DNA of 64,000 nt. Origin: Marinicella litoralis (GTDB lineage: Bacteria > Pseudomonadota > Gammaproteobacteria > Xanthomonadales > Marinicellaceae). Position 1 is the stretch's first letter, and every line of letters begins with the position of its first letter. Of this stretch, positions 1 through 9,234 are shown one piece after another. The stretch lies in NCBI RefSeq assembly GCF_002591915.1, contig NZ_NIHB01000002.1:124001-188000 (forward strand), written 5' to 3'. The notes beneath the pieces are model-generated. The model saw only the letters and a program-made list of their open reading frames with translations. It was not told the DNA's origin and searched no databases. A program made the translations under genes and the position numbers.

Positions 1-575
1 AAGCGATCCTTTTTGGTTTTTAAGTAGGCTTTGTTGTGGGTGTTGTGTCCCACTTTGATGGGCAATCGATCGACCACTTGAACACCTTGCGACTCGATGG
101 ATCGAATTTTATCTGGATTGTTGGTCATTAACTTAACCTTAGATACGTTCAAATGCTTAAAAACATCAGCCAACATGTCATAACTGCGACCATCAGGCAA
201 ATGTCCCAATTGAACATTCGCATCGAATGTATCTAGTCCCTGGTCTTGTAATTGATAGGCTTTTATTTTTTCAGTCAACCCAATGCCACGCCCTTCTTGA
301 CGTAAATAAACAACCATACCCACACCTTCATGCGCGATTTGCTCCATTGCATAAGCCAATTGAGGGCCACAATCACACCTTAAACTGAACAAACCATCAC
401 CGGTTAAACACTCTGAATGGACCCGCGTAAGTATGGGTTCACCACCAATAAAATCACCTTGGGTCAACACCAAATGCTCTTGTCCATGGTGTTCAAACAC
501 ATGAATAACAAACTCACCAAAAGCCGTGGGTAATTTGGCTTGGGTGATAAATCGTGTACTGTCAGATGCCTTCAT
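1..575 (-). CDS. ribA: GTP cyclohydrolase II (partial, 3' end beyond window)
   Basis: Makes 2,5-diamino-6-ribosylamino-pyrimidinone phosphate from GTP, the first step of riboflavin synthesis, in the cytosol. The visible 191 residues start at the ATG at 575 and read through the family core: HSECLTGDGLFSLRCDCG carries the three zinc-binding cysteines, followed by YLRQEGRGIGL and LMTNNPDK. The gene runs off the left edge, so only the extreme C-terminus is missing. Its ATG overlaps the ribH TGA by four bases (ATGA), so it is the next gene of the riboflavin operon and probably translationally coupled. This stand-alone copy keeps the zinc site that the ribBA C-terminal domain has lost, so it is probably the active cyclohydrolase. 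Confidence 0.95.
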   Translation of the reverse strand, partial: MKASDSTRFITQAKLPTAFGEFVIHVFEHHGQEHLVLTQGDFIGGEPILTRVHSECLTGDGLFSLRCDCGPQLAYAMEQIAHEGVGMVVYLRQEGRGIGLTEKIKAYQLQDQGLDTFDANVQLGHLPDGRSYDMLADVFKHLNVSKVKLMTNNPDKIRSIESQGVQVVDRLPIKVGHNTHNKAYLKTKKDR

Positions 576-1009
576 TGTCTATTGAGTTCATGCTGCATGC
601 GCAGTAAAGCCACAGTGGCTTGTGCCGCTTCTTTGCCTTTGTTTTCTTTGCCCAAGCTTTCATCCACACTGGAACGAGCCAAGGCTTGTTTTTCATCTTC
701 TACGGTAATGATGCCATTACCAATAGGCATGTTATTTTCCAATGACACATTCATGATGCCACGAGCACTTTGTTCACAAACATGATCAAAATGCGCCGTT
801 TCGCCTCTGATCACAGCACCCAAAGCCACAATCCCATCAAACCTTTCTGTTTTTGCAATGTACTGACAGGCCAATGGAACCTCTAAGGCACCAGGTACGT
901 CAAACCTTTCGTATTCGACATTTTCACGGTTCAGGTAGTTGGTGGCACCTTCAAATAAACCATCACTGATGTGGCGATAAAAAGGGGCTGTTATGATAGC
1001 TATTTTCAT
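572..1009 (-). CDS. ribH: 6,7-dimethyl-8-ribityllumazine synthase
   Basis: Condenses the RibB product (dihydroxybutanone phosphate) with the pyrimidine branch product to give lumazine, the penultimate step of riboflavin synthesis. The protein is 145 residues. It shows the family signature GAVIRGETAHFDHV with the catalytic His, and the substrate loop VPGALEVPLA. The open frame extends upstream to 1066, but I chose the ATG at 1009. It has AGGA seven bases upstream, avoids a 40-base overlap with ribBA, and begins MKIAIITAPFY as usual for the family. It lies between ribBA and ribA in one minus-strand operon. Confidence 0.95.
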   Translation of the reverse strand: MKIAIITAPFYRHISDGLFEGATNYLNRENVEYERFDVPGALEVPLACQYIAKTERFDGIVALGAVIRGETAHFDHVCEQSARGIMNVSLENNMPIGNGIITVEDEKQALARSSVDESLGKENKGKEAAQATVALLRMQHELNRQ

Positions 1010-1025
1010 GTTGTTTCCTAAAGTA

Positions 1026-2117
1026 TTATTTGTTGTAGGAAATAAATTCGGTGATTTCCAAACCAAATCCAGACAAGGCTGGAAAACGAATTTCCGGACT
1101 CATTAATTTCATTTTACCTACACCCAGGTTTTTTAATATTTGAGAACCTATGCCTACATTTTGATAGGCATAATTGTCCTTACTTTTGCGGGCCCCTATT
1201 TCATCAATTTCAATGGGTACTGATTCGTTCGAGTTAAGCACCACCATCACACCACTGCCATTGTCAGCAATGGTTTTCATCGCCCTTTGTGCCGTCCAAT
1301 AATCATCATTGGATTCTAACCCCCGAAGCTCTCTGAAAAAATGACCATACTGAACCCTAACAGGAACCGCTTTCTCAGCGTTGAGTTCACCCTTAAAGAA
1401 TGCCAAATGTTCAGTTTCAGTGATTCGATCTTTGAACTTTTTAACTTTAAACTCACCCCATTGGGTGGCATAAACAAATTCATCTTCAACCGAAACAGTG
1501 GTTTCATTCATCATGCGATATTCGATCAGATCCGCAATGGTACCAATCTTTAAATCATGTTTTTGTGAAAACTTGATCAAGTCTTCGCGTCGCGCCATGC
1601 TACCATCATCGTTCATGATCTCAACGATCAATGCTGCTGGTGTTCTTCCAGACAACTTAGCAATGTCACATCCTGCTTCTGTGTGTCCAGCCCTTGCCAA
1701 CACACCGCCTTGCTGGGCCATCAATGGAAAAATGTGTCCTGGTACCACAATGTCGGCAGGTTTGGCATTGACCTGTACCGCATCAATCACTGTTTTGTAC
1801 CTGTCATAAGCAGAGATTCCGGTGGTAATGCCTTCAGCTGCATCGATAGATACGGTGAAGTTTGTTGCCAGCTGTGCGGTATTGTTGTCCACCATCAATG
1901 GTAACTCCAACCTTTTACACTGTTCAGGCATCAAAGTTAAACACAACAATCCCCTGGCGTATTTGGCCATAAAATTAACCACTTCAGGGGTGACCGCATT
2001 GGCAGCAATCACCAAATCACCTTCATTTTCTCGATCTTCATCATCCATTAAGATGACCATTTTGCCATCTTTGATATCGGCGATCAGTTCCTCAGTGCTG
2101 TTTAATTCTAAACTCAT
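1026..2117 (-). CDS. ribBA: 3,4-dihydroxy-2-butanone-4-phosphate synthase with degenerate GTP cyclohydrolase II-like domain
   Basis: Residues 1-200 are a RibB domain that converts ribulose 5-phosphate to 3,4-dihydroxy-2-butanone 4-phosphate. Its acidic metal-binding loop DDEDRENEGD and the RAGHTEAGCD motif are both present. Residues about 205-363 have the RibA fold outline but lack the HSECLTGD...CDCG zinc cysteines, so GTP cyclohydrolase activity is unlikely (inference). A full ribA is encoded two genes downstream. This 'RibBX' arrangement is known in Gammaproteobacteria. The gene sits 12 bases after ribE and 16 bases before the chosen ribH start. Confidence 0.93.
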   Translation of the reverse strand: MSLELNSTEELIADIKDGKMVILMDDEDRENEGDLVIAANAVTPEVVNFMAKYARGLLCLTLMPEQCKRLELPLMVDNNTAQLATNFTVSIDAAEGITTGISAYDRYKTVIDAVQVNAKPADIVVPGHIFPLMAQQGGVLARAGHTEAGCDIAKLSGRTPAALIVEIMNDDGSMARREDLIKFSQKHDLKIGTIADLIEYRMMNETTVSVEDEFVYATQWGEFKVKKFKDRITETEHLAFFKGELNAEKAVPVRVQYGHFFRELRGLESNDDYWTAQRAMKTIADNGSGVMVVLNSNESVPIEIDEIGARKSKDNYAYQNVGIGSQILKNLGVGKMKLMSPEIRFPALSGFGLEITEFISYNK

Positions 2118-2129
2118 GTTTTTCTCAGG

Positions 2130-2732
2130 TTATTGGTTCAAATGAGGTCTCAGCATTTTCTCAACGTAACGAGCAATGGTGTCGACTTCTATATTGACGG
2201 CTTGATTGGGCATTAACTGGCCTAAATTGGTGTGTTCCATGGTATGTGGAACCAAATTAACAGTCAATTTATTGTCATCGATGGTATTGACCGTCAAACT
2301 AACTCCATTGATTGTGATCGATCCCTTGGTCACCACAAATCGACACAGATCATGCGGAATTTCAAACTCAAAAATTTCAGACCTGCCACTGTCGACACGA
2401 CTTAAACAATGTCCTATGGCATCAACATGCCCAGATACCAGATGTCCACCCAGTTGATCTTGTAAGGTCATCGCTGGCTCTAAATTGAGTTGACTGCCCA
2501 CCTGCCACTGTGCCACCGTTGTCTTGTTGACTGTTTCAATCGAAACATCCACTTCGACTTGGTCTGAGTTGATTCGGGTTACCGTTAAACAAACCCCATC
2601 CATGGCAATAGAATCACCCAGTTGAATTTTTTCTGGGGCATTGAAATGGGTTTTAATGGTGAACCGCAAATCACCGGAAAGCGCTTTCTTTTCAATGACC
2701 TTGCCGATGGATTGAATGATACCTGTGAACAT
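2130..2732 (-). CDS. ribE: Riboflavin synthase alpha chain
   Basis: Dismutates two 6,7-dimethyl-8-ribityllumazine molecules to riboflavin plus the recyclable pyrimidine. The protein is 200 residues and has the two tandem lumazine-binding barrels. It begins MFTGIIQSIGKV, and the internal repeat is visible as DGVCLTV in the first half and NGVSLTVN in the second. GGHLVSGHVD is the conserved loop between the barrels. It follows ribD with a two-base gap and precedes ribBA, so it is certainly part of the operon. The length is normal. Confidence 0.96.
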   Translation of the reverse strand: MFTGIIQSIGKVIEKKALSGDLRFTIKTHFNAPEKIQLGDSIAMDGVCLTVTRINSDQVEVDVSIETVNKTTVAQWQVGSQLNLEPAMTLQDQLGGHLVSGHVDAIGHCLSRVDSGRSEIFEFEIPHDLCRFVVTKGSITINGVSLTVNTIDDNKLTVNLVPHTMEHTNLGQLMPNQAVNIEVDTIARYVEKMLRPHLNQ

Positions 2733-2734
2733 AA

Positions 2735-3865
2735 CTATTTAATGATCAGCGCCCGCAGTCGCCAATCTTTGCCTATGGTTTTTAAAGAGATGGGCTTTAT
2801 ATGGAGCCGTTGTGACATTTCTTCAATATTTATTTTTAACAATGGTCTTGCTGATGAACCCATAATCACTGGTGCAGTGTAAACCAACAGTTCATCAATC
2901 AATCCTTCATTCAATAAGCCCCCAGCCAAGGTGGCTCCTGATTCAACCAAAACTTGATTGATTTGCTGTTTACCCAGGTAGGCAATGAGTTGGGCTAAAT
3001 CAACCGATCCTGACTTGCCTTTCATGACTTTGATTTGAACACCTAACGACTTGAGCTTTTTGGCTTTGTCATTGTTATCTACAGTGCTAACCATCAGTAC
3101 TTGGTTGGGCTTATGCAAAATTTTTGCATTCAATGGAATCCTCAAATGACTGTCTACAATCACTTTTAATGGCTGTTTTTTATCAAAATCATGAGGTATT
3201 TTTCTGTTGCTTTTTGAAAATGATTCAGGTCTGACTGACATTCGACAGTCATCCAGCAAAACGGTATCGATGCCTGTGATGATGGCACCACTGCGGCCAC
3301 GCCAAAATTGTACATCAGCCCGAGATTTATCCCCAGTGATCCAATAACTCTCTCCACTGGACATGGCAGTCCGACCATCTAAAGATTGGGCCATTTTACA
3401 ACGCACCCATGGTAAATCGGTTTTCATCCGATGGAAAAAACCACGATTGAGGTCAATCCCTTGTTTACTCAGTACGCCTGTAATGACTTTGATGCCCGCT
3501 TGCTTTAACAAATGATAGCCTTTCCCTGCGACCAATGGATTGGGGTCGTCATTACAAACCACCACTGTTTTGACCTTGGCTTTTACCAAGGCTTCAGCAC
3601 AGGGTGGATTTTTACCATAATGACTGCAAGGTTCCAGGGTAACGTATACGGTAGAACCTTCAGCATCGTTGCCTTTGATTCTTGACAAAGCATTGACCTC
3701 AGCGTGTTTGCCACCCACTCTTTTGTGGTAACCCTGAGCGATGATTTGATCATTTTTAACAATAACACAACCGACCCGTGGATTCGCTCCTGTAGTGAAC
3801 ACGCCCTTGGCTGCTAACTTCAGTGCTTTTTTCATGTATTTTTTGTGCGTGCTCTTGTGCTTCAT
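2735..3865 (-). CDS. ribD: Bifunctional diaminohydroxyphosphoribosylaminopyrimidine deaminase / reductase
   Basis: Performs the second and third steps of the pyrimidine branch of riboflavin synthesis. Residues 1-145 are the zinc deaminase: H54-A-E56 and the cysteines C80 and C89 of PCSHYGKNPPC. Residues from about 150 are the NADPH-dependent reductase, with the usual GRTAMSSGESYWITG segment. At 376 residues it has typical length. It is the first gene of the five-gene riboflavin operon. It is divergent from nadC across only 84 bases, which leaves no room for a complete FMN riboswitch, and I see none of its conserved stems there. Confidence 0.95.
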   Translation of the reverse strand: MKHKSTHKKYMKKALKLAAKGVFTTGANPRVGCVIVKNDQIIAQGYHKRVGGKHAEVNALSRIKGNDAEGSTVYVTLEPCSHYGKNPPCAEALVKAKVKTVVVCNDDPNPLVAGKGYHLLKQAGIKVITGVLSKQGIDLNRGFFHRMKTDLPWVRCKMAQSLDGRTAMSSGESYWITGDKSRADVQFWRGRSGAIITGIDTVLLDDCRMSVRPESFSKSNRKIPHDFDKKQPLKVIVDSHLRIPLNAKILHKPNQVLMVSTVDNNDKAKKLKSLGVQIKVMKGKSGSVDLAQLIAYLGKQQINQVLVESGATLAGGLLNEGLIDELLVYTAPVIMGSSARPLLKINIEEMSQRLHIKPISLKTIGKDWRLRALIIK

Positions 3866-3949
3866 TCTGTGGTCAAAGATAATGTCATATTATTAAATCA
3901 ATGATCGGCATTTTAACAGCCTGAAGACAGGCCTGCGACAGAAAAACTT

Positions 3950-4777
3950 ATGAACCCAGTAAATTATCGACACATCATAGCCAGTGCATTGTTAGAAGAC
4001 ATCCAAACGGGTGATTTAACCAGCGAAGCCATATTCCCAGCAGAACAAGATTGCGAAGCCAAACTCATAGCCAAACAAGACGGTGTCATCGCTGGCCTGC
4101 AAGTTTTTAAGGAAACCTTCCTATTGTTTGATTCATCGGTAAAAGTGGAACTGTTGTTTAACGACGGCGATCGATGCCTTGACCGTGATGTCATCGCCAG
4201 AATACACGGACCTGTGTTGTCTGTGTTGGGTGCTGAAAGGGTGGCTTTGAACCTGCTACAACGAATGAGTGGAATCGCAACACTGACCAATCGATTCGTC
4301 CAACTGGCAAAAGGAAAGTGTCGTATTTTAGACACCCGAAAAACTGCGCCCAACCTACGTGTGCTGGATAAATGGGCCGTGACTTTGGGTGGCGGAGTGA
4401 ACCACCGACATGGTTTGTATGACATGGCAATGTTGAAAGAGAACCACATCAAAGCAGCAGGTGGCATCACTCAGGCTGTTGATAAATTATTGAAGTATGA
4501 CAATCACCAAAGACCGATCGAAGTAGAAGTCACCAACTTAACTGAATTGCGCGAAGCCTTGACCTGCCCAGTTGATAGAATCATGTTGGATAACATGGAC
4601 AATGAAACCATGGCTGAAGCAGTTAAAATCACCGCTGATAAAATTGATTTAGAAGCTTCTGGCAATGTCTCATTAAAAACCATAGAAGGTATTTCATTAA
4701 CGGGTGTTGATTATGTATCAATTGGCGCCCTCACCCATTCAGTCAAAGCAATGGATTACAGTTTATTGGTGGTTTAA
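3950..4777 (+). CDS. nadC: Nicotinate-nucleotide pyrophosphorylase (quinolinate phosphoribosyltransferase)
   Basis: Joins quinolinate and PRPP to form nicotinate mononucleotide, releasing CO2, in de novo NAD synthesis. The 275-residue protein has the family landmarks: GDLTSEAIFP near the N-terminus, LNLLQRMSGIAT, DTRKTAPNLR (substrate-binding Arg/Lys) and GGGVNHRHGL, then IMLDNMD and EASGNV in the C-terminal barrel. It is the first of three plus-strand NAD genes; nadE begins eight bases after its stop. It is divergent from the riboflavin operon. Confidence 0.96.
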   Translation: MNPVNYRHIIASALLEDIQTGDLTSEAIFPAEQDCEAKLIAKQDGVIAGLQVFKETFLLFDSSVKVELLFNDGDRCLDRDVIARIHGPVLSVLGAERVALNLLQRMSGIATLTNRFVQLAKGKCRILDTRKTAPNLRVLDKWAVTLGGGVNHRHGLYDMAMLKENHIKAAGGITQAVDKLLKYDNHQRPIEVEVTNLTELREALTCPVDRIMLDNMDNETMAEAVKITADKIDLEASGNVSLKTIEGISLTGVDYVSIGALTHSVKAMDYSLLVV

Positions 4778-4785
4778 CCCAACCG

Positions 4786-6465
4786 ATGAATAAAACAAAA
4801 TCAAAAACTCTCATGAAAAAACCCAATATCAACATTGCCATGGCTCAACTCAACGTCAAAGTCGGTGACCTGGCTGGCAACCAACAATTAATTTTAGATG
4901 CCATTCAAGAAGCACGCAATGAACACATCGATATCTTGGTTTTTACAGAGTTGGTGGTGTGTGGCTATCCACCTGAAGATTTGTTATTTCACCAACAGTT
5001 TCTAGATGATTGTTTGGACTCAGTCAAGTTCATTGCTGACCACACAGATAACATCACCGTCATTCTGGGTTTTCCAAGAAACCACCCGAATGAACCGGAA
5101 TTGCTGCACAATTCGGCGGCCTTGATCCAAGACGGTGAAATCAAAATGGTCTATGACAAACACAAGCTACCTAATTATTTGGTGTTTGATGAAAAAAGAT
5201 ATTTCAGTGCCGGTAAGCATGACGGCATTGCTGAAATAACCATTCAAAATCAGCTGCTGAAAATTGGAGTCACCATTTGTGAAGACATTTGGTACGAGGC
5301 TGAACCTGTGGTTTACCAAGCCAGTGAAAATGTGGACTTATTGATTAATATTTCTGCGTCTCCTTATGCCACTGATAAAATCAACAGTCGAATTGCGATG
5401 TTACAAAGAAGGGCCAAGAGGTTTGCCACACCCTTGGTTTATTGTAACCTGGTCGGTGGCCAGGATGAGTTGATATTTGATGGAACCAGTTGCGCCATTG
5501 ATGCCGAAGGTGAATTAATGGCATTAGCACCTTCCTTTGAAGCGGCGTTTACCCAAGTCAATTTTGCCAAAGATCAAAAATTCATCACCGTTACAGAACC
5601 ACCACTGGCAGAACTTTATGATGCCTTGGTATCATGTACCCGCGATTATTTTCAAAAAAATGGTTTCAGCCAAGCCGTACTGGGCTTGTCAGGCGGCATT
5701 GATTCTGCCTTAACTGCGGTGATTGCTGCCGATGCCATTGGCGCAGAAAATGTTACTGGCATTTTAATGCCATCTAAATTTTCATCTGACCATTCCATAG
5801 CCGATGCTCAGGTGTTGGCTGATACCCTTGGTATGAACAGTCAATTGGTGCCAATAAAAACCATGCACGATTCATTTCATGGTTTCCTGGCACCTGTCTT
5901 CAATGAATTATATGGTGATTATTTTCAAGGCCAAACCGATGAAAACATCCAAGCCAGAATTCGAGGTGTGTTGTTGATGGCTTTCTCCAATAACAACAAT
6001 GCCATATTATTGTGCACCAGTAACAAAAGTGAAACCGCTGTTGGTTACACCACACTGTATGGTGACATGGCCGGAGGGTTTGCACCCATCAAGGATTTAT
6101 TCAAACTGCAAGTATATGCCTTGAGTGAATACCGCAACAGCATCGACCCTGCAGGTCCGGTTATTCCCGTAAACACCATCACCAAACCACCCTCTGCTGA
6201 ACTGAGACCCGATCAAAAAGATTCTGACTCTTTGCCTGAATATGAAATTTTGGATGCCATCTTAAAAGCTTATTTACACCATCACAAAGATGCAGCACAA
6301 ATTGCCAAGTCTTTAGATCAAGAACTGGCACTGGTGATCAAAGTACTTAAAATGGTCGATCGAAACGAGTACAAACGACAACAAGCTGCTCCTGGTCCCA
6401 GGGTCACCCAGATGGCATTCGGTAAAGACCGCAGGATGCCCATTACCAATGGTTTTGTTCATTGA
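4786..6465 (+). CDS. nadE: Glutamine-dependent NAD+ synthetase
   Basis: Amidates deamido-NAD to NAD with ATP, drawing ammonia from glutamine. The N-terminal nitrilase-type glutaminase domain (about residues 14-275) has its triad in place: Glu55 in FTELVVCGYPPED, a Lys in YDKHKLPNY (125 or 127) and Cys165 in GVTICEDIWY. The C-terminal synthetase domain has the ATP P-loop LSGGIDSALTA near residue 300 and CTSNKSE further on. At 559 residues it is the typical size of the bacterial fusion form. An in-frame ATG at 4813 is an equally plausible start, since neither has a clear ribosome binding site. Confidence 0.95.
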   Translation: MNKTKSKTLMKKPNINIAMAQLNVKVGDLAGNQQLILDAIQEARNEHIDILVFTELVVCGYPPEDLLFHQQFLDDCLDSVKFIADHTDNITVILGFPRNHPNEPELLHNSAALIQDGEIKMVYDKHKLPNYLVFDEKRYFSAGKHDGIAEITIQNQLLKIGVTICEDIWYEAEPVVYQASENVDLLINISASPYATDKINSRIAMLQRRAKRFATPLVYCNLVGGQDELIFDGTSCAIDAEGELMALAPSFEAAFTQVNFAKDQKFITVTEPPLAELYDALVSCTRDYFQKNGFSQAVLGLSGGIDSALTAVIAADAIGAENVTGILMPSKFSSDHSIADAQVLADTLGMNSQLVPIKTMHDSFHGFLAPVFNELYGDYFQGQTDENIQARIRGVLLMAFSNNNNAILLCTSNKSETAVGYTTLYGDMAGGFAPIKDLFKLQVYALSEYRNSIDPAGPVIPVNTITKPPSAELRPDQKDSDSLPEYEILDAILKAYLHHHKDAAQIAKSLDQELALVIKVLKMVDRNEYKRQQAAPGPRVTQMAFGKDRRMPITNGFVH

Positions 6466-6541
6466 AATGAGTGTGACTTTGCTGAACGCCTCCACATCAG
6501 TCAACATTTTACCGCACGAGCCGAACCTATCTTGATGCAAA

Positions 6542-7249
6542 GTGGCCAAAAAGTCTGTGTGTAAAAAAAATCAACAAAAATCCCATACCTTGGTTTTCGG
6601 CTTGACCGCAGATCCCATCCATCAGGGACATAAACAAGTCATACTCAACAGTTTCACTTTTGCCAAACAACAAAACTTATCCCTAGAAAAATTCCTGTTG
6701 GTTCCCACCTACCAACCCAATTTGATAGCCGACAAGCAACGACCCAGAACGGCATTTAATCACCGGCTGGAAATGTGTGAACTGGTGGCAAATGAAATTA
6801 TAAAGAGGTATAAATATCCTGTCTATGTGTCTGATATAGAAAAACAATTATTTTTAAAATTCAATAACAAAAGTTTTAGTTTTGAAACATTACAGGCCAT
6901 CAGTGCGCCGCACAAACTGTTTGTGTTAAGTGCTGACCACTTCGCCGGGCGTTGGCCAAAATTCAGAAAATGGTTAAACTGGAAACAGCTGGTAGAAGCC
7001 AATGGCTTAATGATTCACCAACGACCCGGCCATGGCATCAATCATGGTTTTATAAACCGGCTAAGAGACATCAATTCTGATGTTTTTGTGGTTAAAGATT
7101 TACCTACAATTGAGATTTCATCCACTCTATTGAGGGCTGAATTAATAAAGCATGAAAAACCTGATGACAGCTACCTGTCTGAAAGGGTATTTAAATATAT
7201 TCAAAAACATTCCATTTATGCAAAGTCAGTCTCGTCAACCAATGAATAA
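6542..7249 (+). CDS. nadD: NadD-like nicotinate-nucleotide adenylyltransferase (divergent)
   Basis: Probably adenylates nicotinate mononucleotide to deamido-NAD, the step between the NadC and NadE reactions. The nucleotidyltransferase signature reads GLTADPIHQGH (usual NadD: GGTFDPxHxGH) and the second signature EISSTLLR (ISSTxxR) is near residue 205. The 235-residue length is close to NadD. The start is GTG at 6542; an in-frame stop lies three codons upstream, so it cannot begin much earlier, and GTG 6557 or TTG 6590 are alternatives. The neighbours nadC and nadE support the role. Because of the altered first motif I cannot exclude a related nucleotidyltransferase. Confidence 0.75.
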   Translation: MAKKSVCKKNQQKSHTLVFGLTADPIHQGHKQVILNSFTFAKQQNLSLEKFLLVPTYQPNLIADKQRPRTAFNHRLEMCELVANEIIKRYKYPVYVSDIEKQLFLKFNNKSFSFETLQAISAPHKLFVLSADHFAGRWPKFRKWLNWKQLVEANGLMIHQRPGHGINHGFINRLRDINSDVFVVKDLPTIEISSTLLRAELIKHEKPDDSYLSERVFKYIQKHSIYAKSVSSTNE

Positions 7250-7365
7250 TTTAACAGAATTGTTGAACTGACGACAATCGCCCATACAATTAAGTCCTTA
7301 AAGAGCTGCTTCTGACATATGGGCACTCTCAATCAAATAAAATAAATTGGTATCTGGAGAAATCA

Positions 7366-9234
7366 TTGAACTCAAGCACTGCTGTACTGAAATCCATCAA
7401 AGATCTGTTGAAAAACATGCCGCAAGACTGGCTTAAACTCACCACCCATCGTCTCGACATATACCATGAAGACGCAGCCAAAACAGAATTCTTGGATGAG
7501 TTAAAAAAACTCATAAAAACAAACAATGTCAATACCACCACCTTGAATCAACTACCTACAGCATATGATTACATCCGCTTGGGGCACCAATTATCAAGTT
7601 TACTTGAATGGGTGTTGGCAGAGATTAATCAAGTGGTTGACGAACAAGTCATCACTTTTGCTTCTAAAACCATGCCTATTTTGGCTGTTTTGCGTCAGAA
7701 TGCCATCAAGCACACAGCCACTTATATTTATTACGATGTTGATACTGCGCCACTGATAGATGAGCCAAGATTGAAAAATATTTATGGTTATCAGTACCAA
7801 CTGACCCAAGTCAATCACAGTAAAGAAATTCCGCAACATCCAGACGGCACGGTCGTTTTTGTAACTCAACAAGACTTCAATAAAAATTTAAATAACAACC
7901 CGGTCATAGACCTTACCGTCAACTTACATCATGACTTGGGCTCTTACATACTTATACACCAACCCAATGCCAAACAAATGGTCCAAGCCATTCAGCACGT
8001 GAGGAGACGAGAAACCATCGCCATGTCGCCACAGAACTGTTTGAGTATTTTGCATGAATTGGTTGGTAACGAGGGACCTTTTTCGAGTGTTGAACACATC
8101 AACAAAACCAGTGAGAACAAACAAACTGTGGCAACATGTATACGTCAAAATACAGGCAGTCAGTCCTCACCATTAATCGCCTCCAGTGGGTTGTCAATTC
8201 AATATGCTATTTTGATGGGCTTGGTAGAAAATGCCATTACAGCACACCCAGACAAGCCGATTAAAATTATTTTACCACCTAATTGTTACGGTGGAACCAA
8301 CGACCAATCCCGTCGTGTGGCCGATTTAATTCCACAAGCAGAAGTGTTGGATTTACTGGTCGATGGTGGTGCGGATATAGTCAACAGCTTAGAGTCCGTT
8401 TTATCTGCGGCTGCTGAAGTCGATGGGGTGCCAATTGTTTTGGCTGAGATTCCAACCAATCCCAGGGTTGAAGTGCCTGATTTACCCGCATTAAGCGAAG
8501 TTCTCAGCAAAACAAGACTGACACCCAAAGCTGAAACAGCTGTACAAGCCACATTTATGGTGGACCAAACTTTCTGCCCCAACGTCAATTTATTGAACCA
8601 AGACAGTGAACTTAGCAGTGTCAGTACCATTTCATTTTCAAGCGGTTCAAAATTTCCAAGTGGTGGTCGCTGTATCGCGGGCTATTGTGCAGCCAACCAA
8701 AAAGCTGAAGAGTTGATGCCTTTGGTGGCAGCCCATCTGTCATTGTCAGACAACCATGCCGACGCCAATCAAATGAATATACTGGCTGAAACCATGCCTT
8801 CGATGCCGGAACGCATCGTTCAAGCCTATGCAAAAACCCGAGATTTTGTTCAACAAATTCATGCCTTGATACCAACCGCTAAAATATTTTATGTCTCTGA
8901 TGACATGGCGCTCAGAGGTTTTAAGCCCTCGGTTTTTTCACTCGATTTGCCTGTCTCAGCTGACAGCCTCAAAGAACGCCAAGACTTACAAAAACAATTG
9001 AACAAAAAATTGATCGAATTCATGATTACTAGGCATCCCGAAGATTGCAAAAACTGTGTCAGCTATGGCCAGCTGAAAGGCAGCTATTGGACCATACCTG
9101 CCACTTCAACCCAGGGCACCACCAAAGAAGGTGACAAAGATTATGTGGTAAGGGCCTCTATTTCTCCGGAAGTTGATGTGGCTAAATTGTCGCAATCTTT
9201 TAAAGTGTTTTGCCAAACGCATGATTTAATTTAA
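7366..9234 (+). CDS. PLP-dependent enzyme of the Cys/Met-metabolism (cystathionine gamma-synthase) family, long form
   Basis: The 622-residue protein has a C-terminal half with the gamma-family PLP fold. PPNCYGGTNDQSRR matches the PLP-phosphate region, VDGG and EIPTNPRVEVPDLPAL match the Asp/Asn and Pro-rich segment, and the probable Schiff-base lysine is K429 in SSGSKFPSGG. Relatives are about 400 residues, so roughly 215 N-terminal residues are extra and I recognise no domain in them. The start is TTG at 7366 with GGAGA six bases upstream. Substrate unknown: a sulfur amino-acid lyase or synthase is possible. It follows the NAD genes after 116 bases and may have its own promoter. Confidence 0.7.
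   Translation: MNSSTAVLKSIKDLLKNMPQDWLKLTTHRLDIYHEDAAKTEFLDELKKLIKTNNVNTTTLNQLPTAYDYIRLGHQLSSLLEWVLAEINQVVDEQVITFASKTMPILAVLRQNAIKHTATYIYYDVDTAPLIDEPRLKNIYGYQYQLTQVNHSKEIPQHPDGTVVFVTQQDFNKNLNNNPVIDLTVNLHHDLGSYILIHQPNAKQMVQAIQHVRRRETIAMSPQNCLSILHELVGNEGPFSSVEHINKTSENKQTVATCIRQNTGSQSSPLIASSGLSIQYAILMGLVENAITAHPDKPIKIILPPNCYGGTNDQSRRVADLIPQAEVLDLLVDGGADIVNSLESVLSAAAEVDGVPIVLAEIPTNPRVEVPDLPALSEVLSKTRLTPKAETAVQATFMVDQTFCPNVNLLNQDSELSSVSTISFSSGSKFPSGGRCIAGYCAANQKAEELMPLVAAHLSLSDNHADANQMNILAETMPSMPERIVQAYAKTRDFVQQIHALIPTAKIFYVSDDMALRGFKPSVFSLDLPVSADSLKERQDLQKQLNKKLIEFMITRHPEDCKNCVSYGQLKGSYWTIPATSTQGTTKEGDKDYVVRASISPEVDVAKLSQSFKVFCQTHDLI

Noticed and set aside
1316-2145. Several open frames on both strands inside ribBA
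   Set aside because: They are shadows of ribBA, have no recognisable domain and no ribosome binding site.
3866-3949. Possible FMN riboswitch before the riboflavin operon
   Set aside because: Only 84 bases separate ribD and nadC, and no conserved RFN stems are visible.
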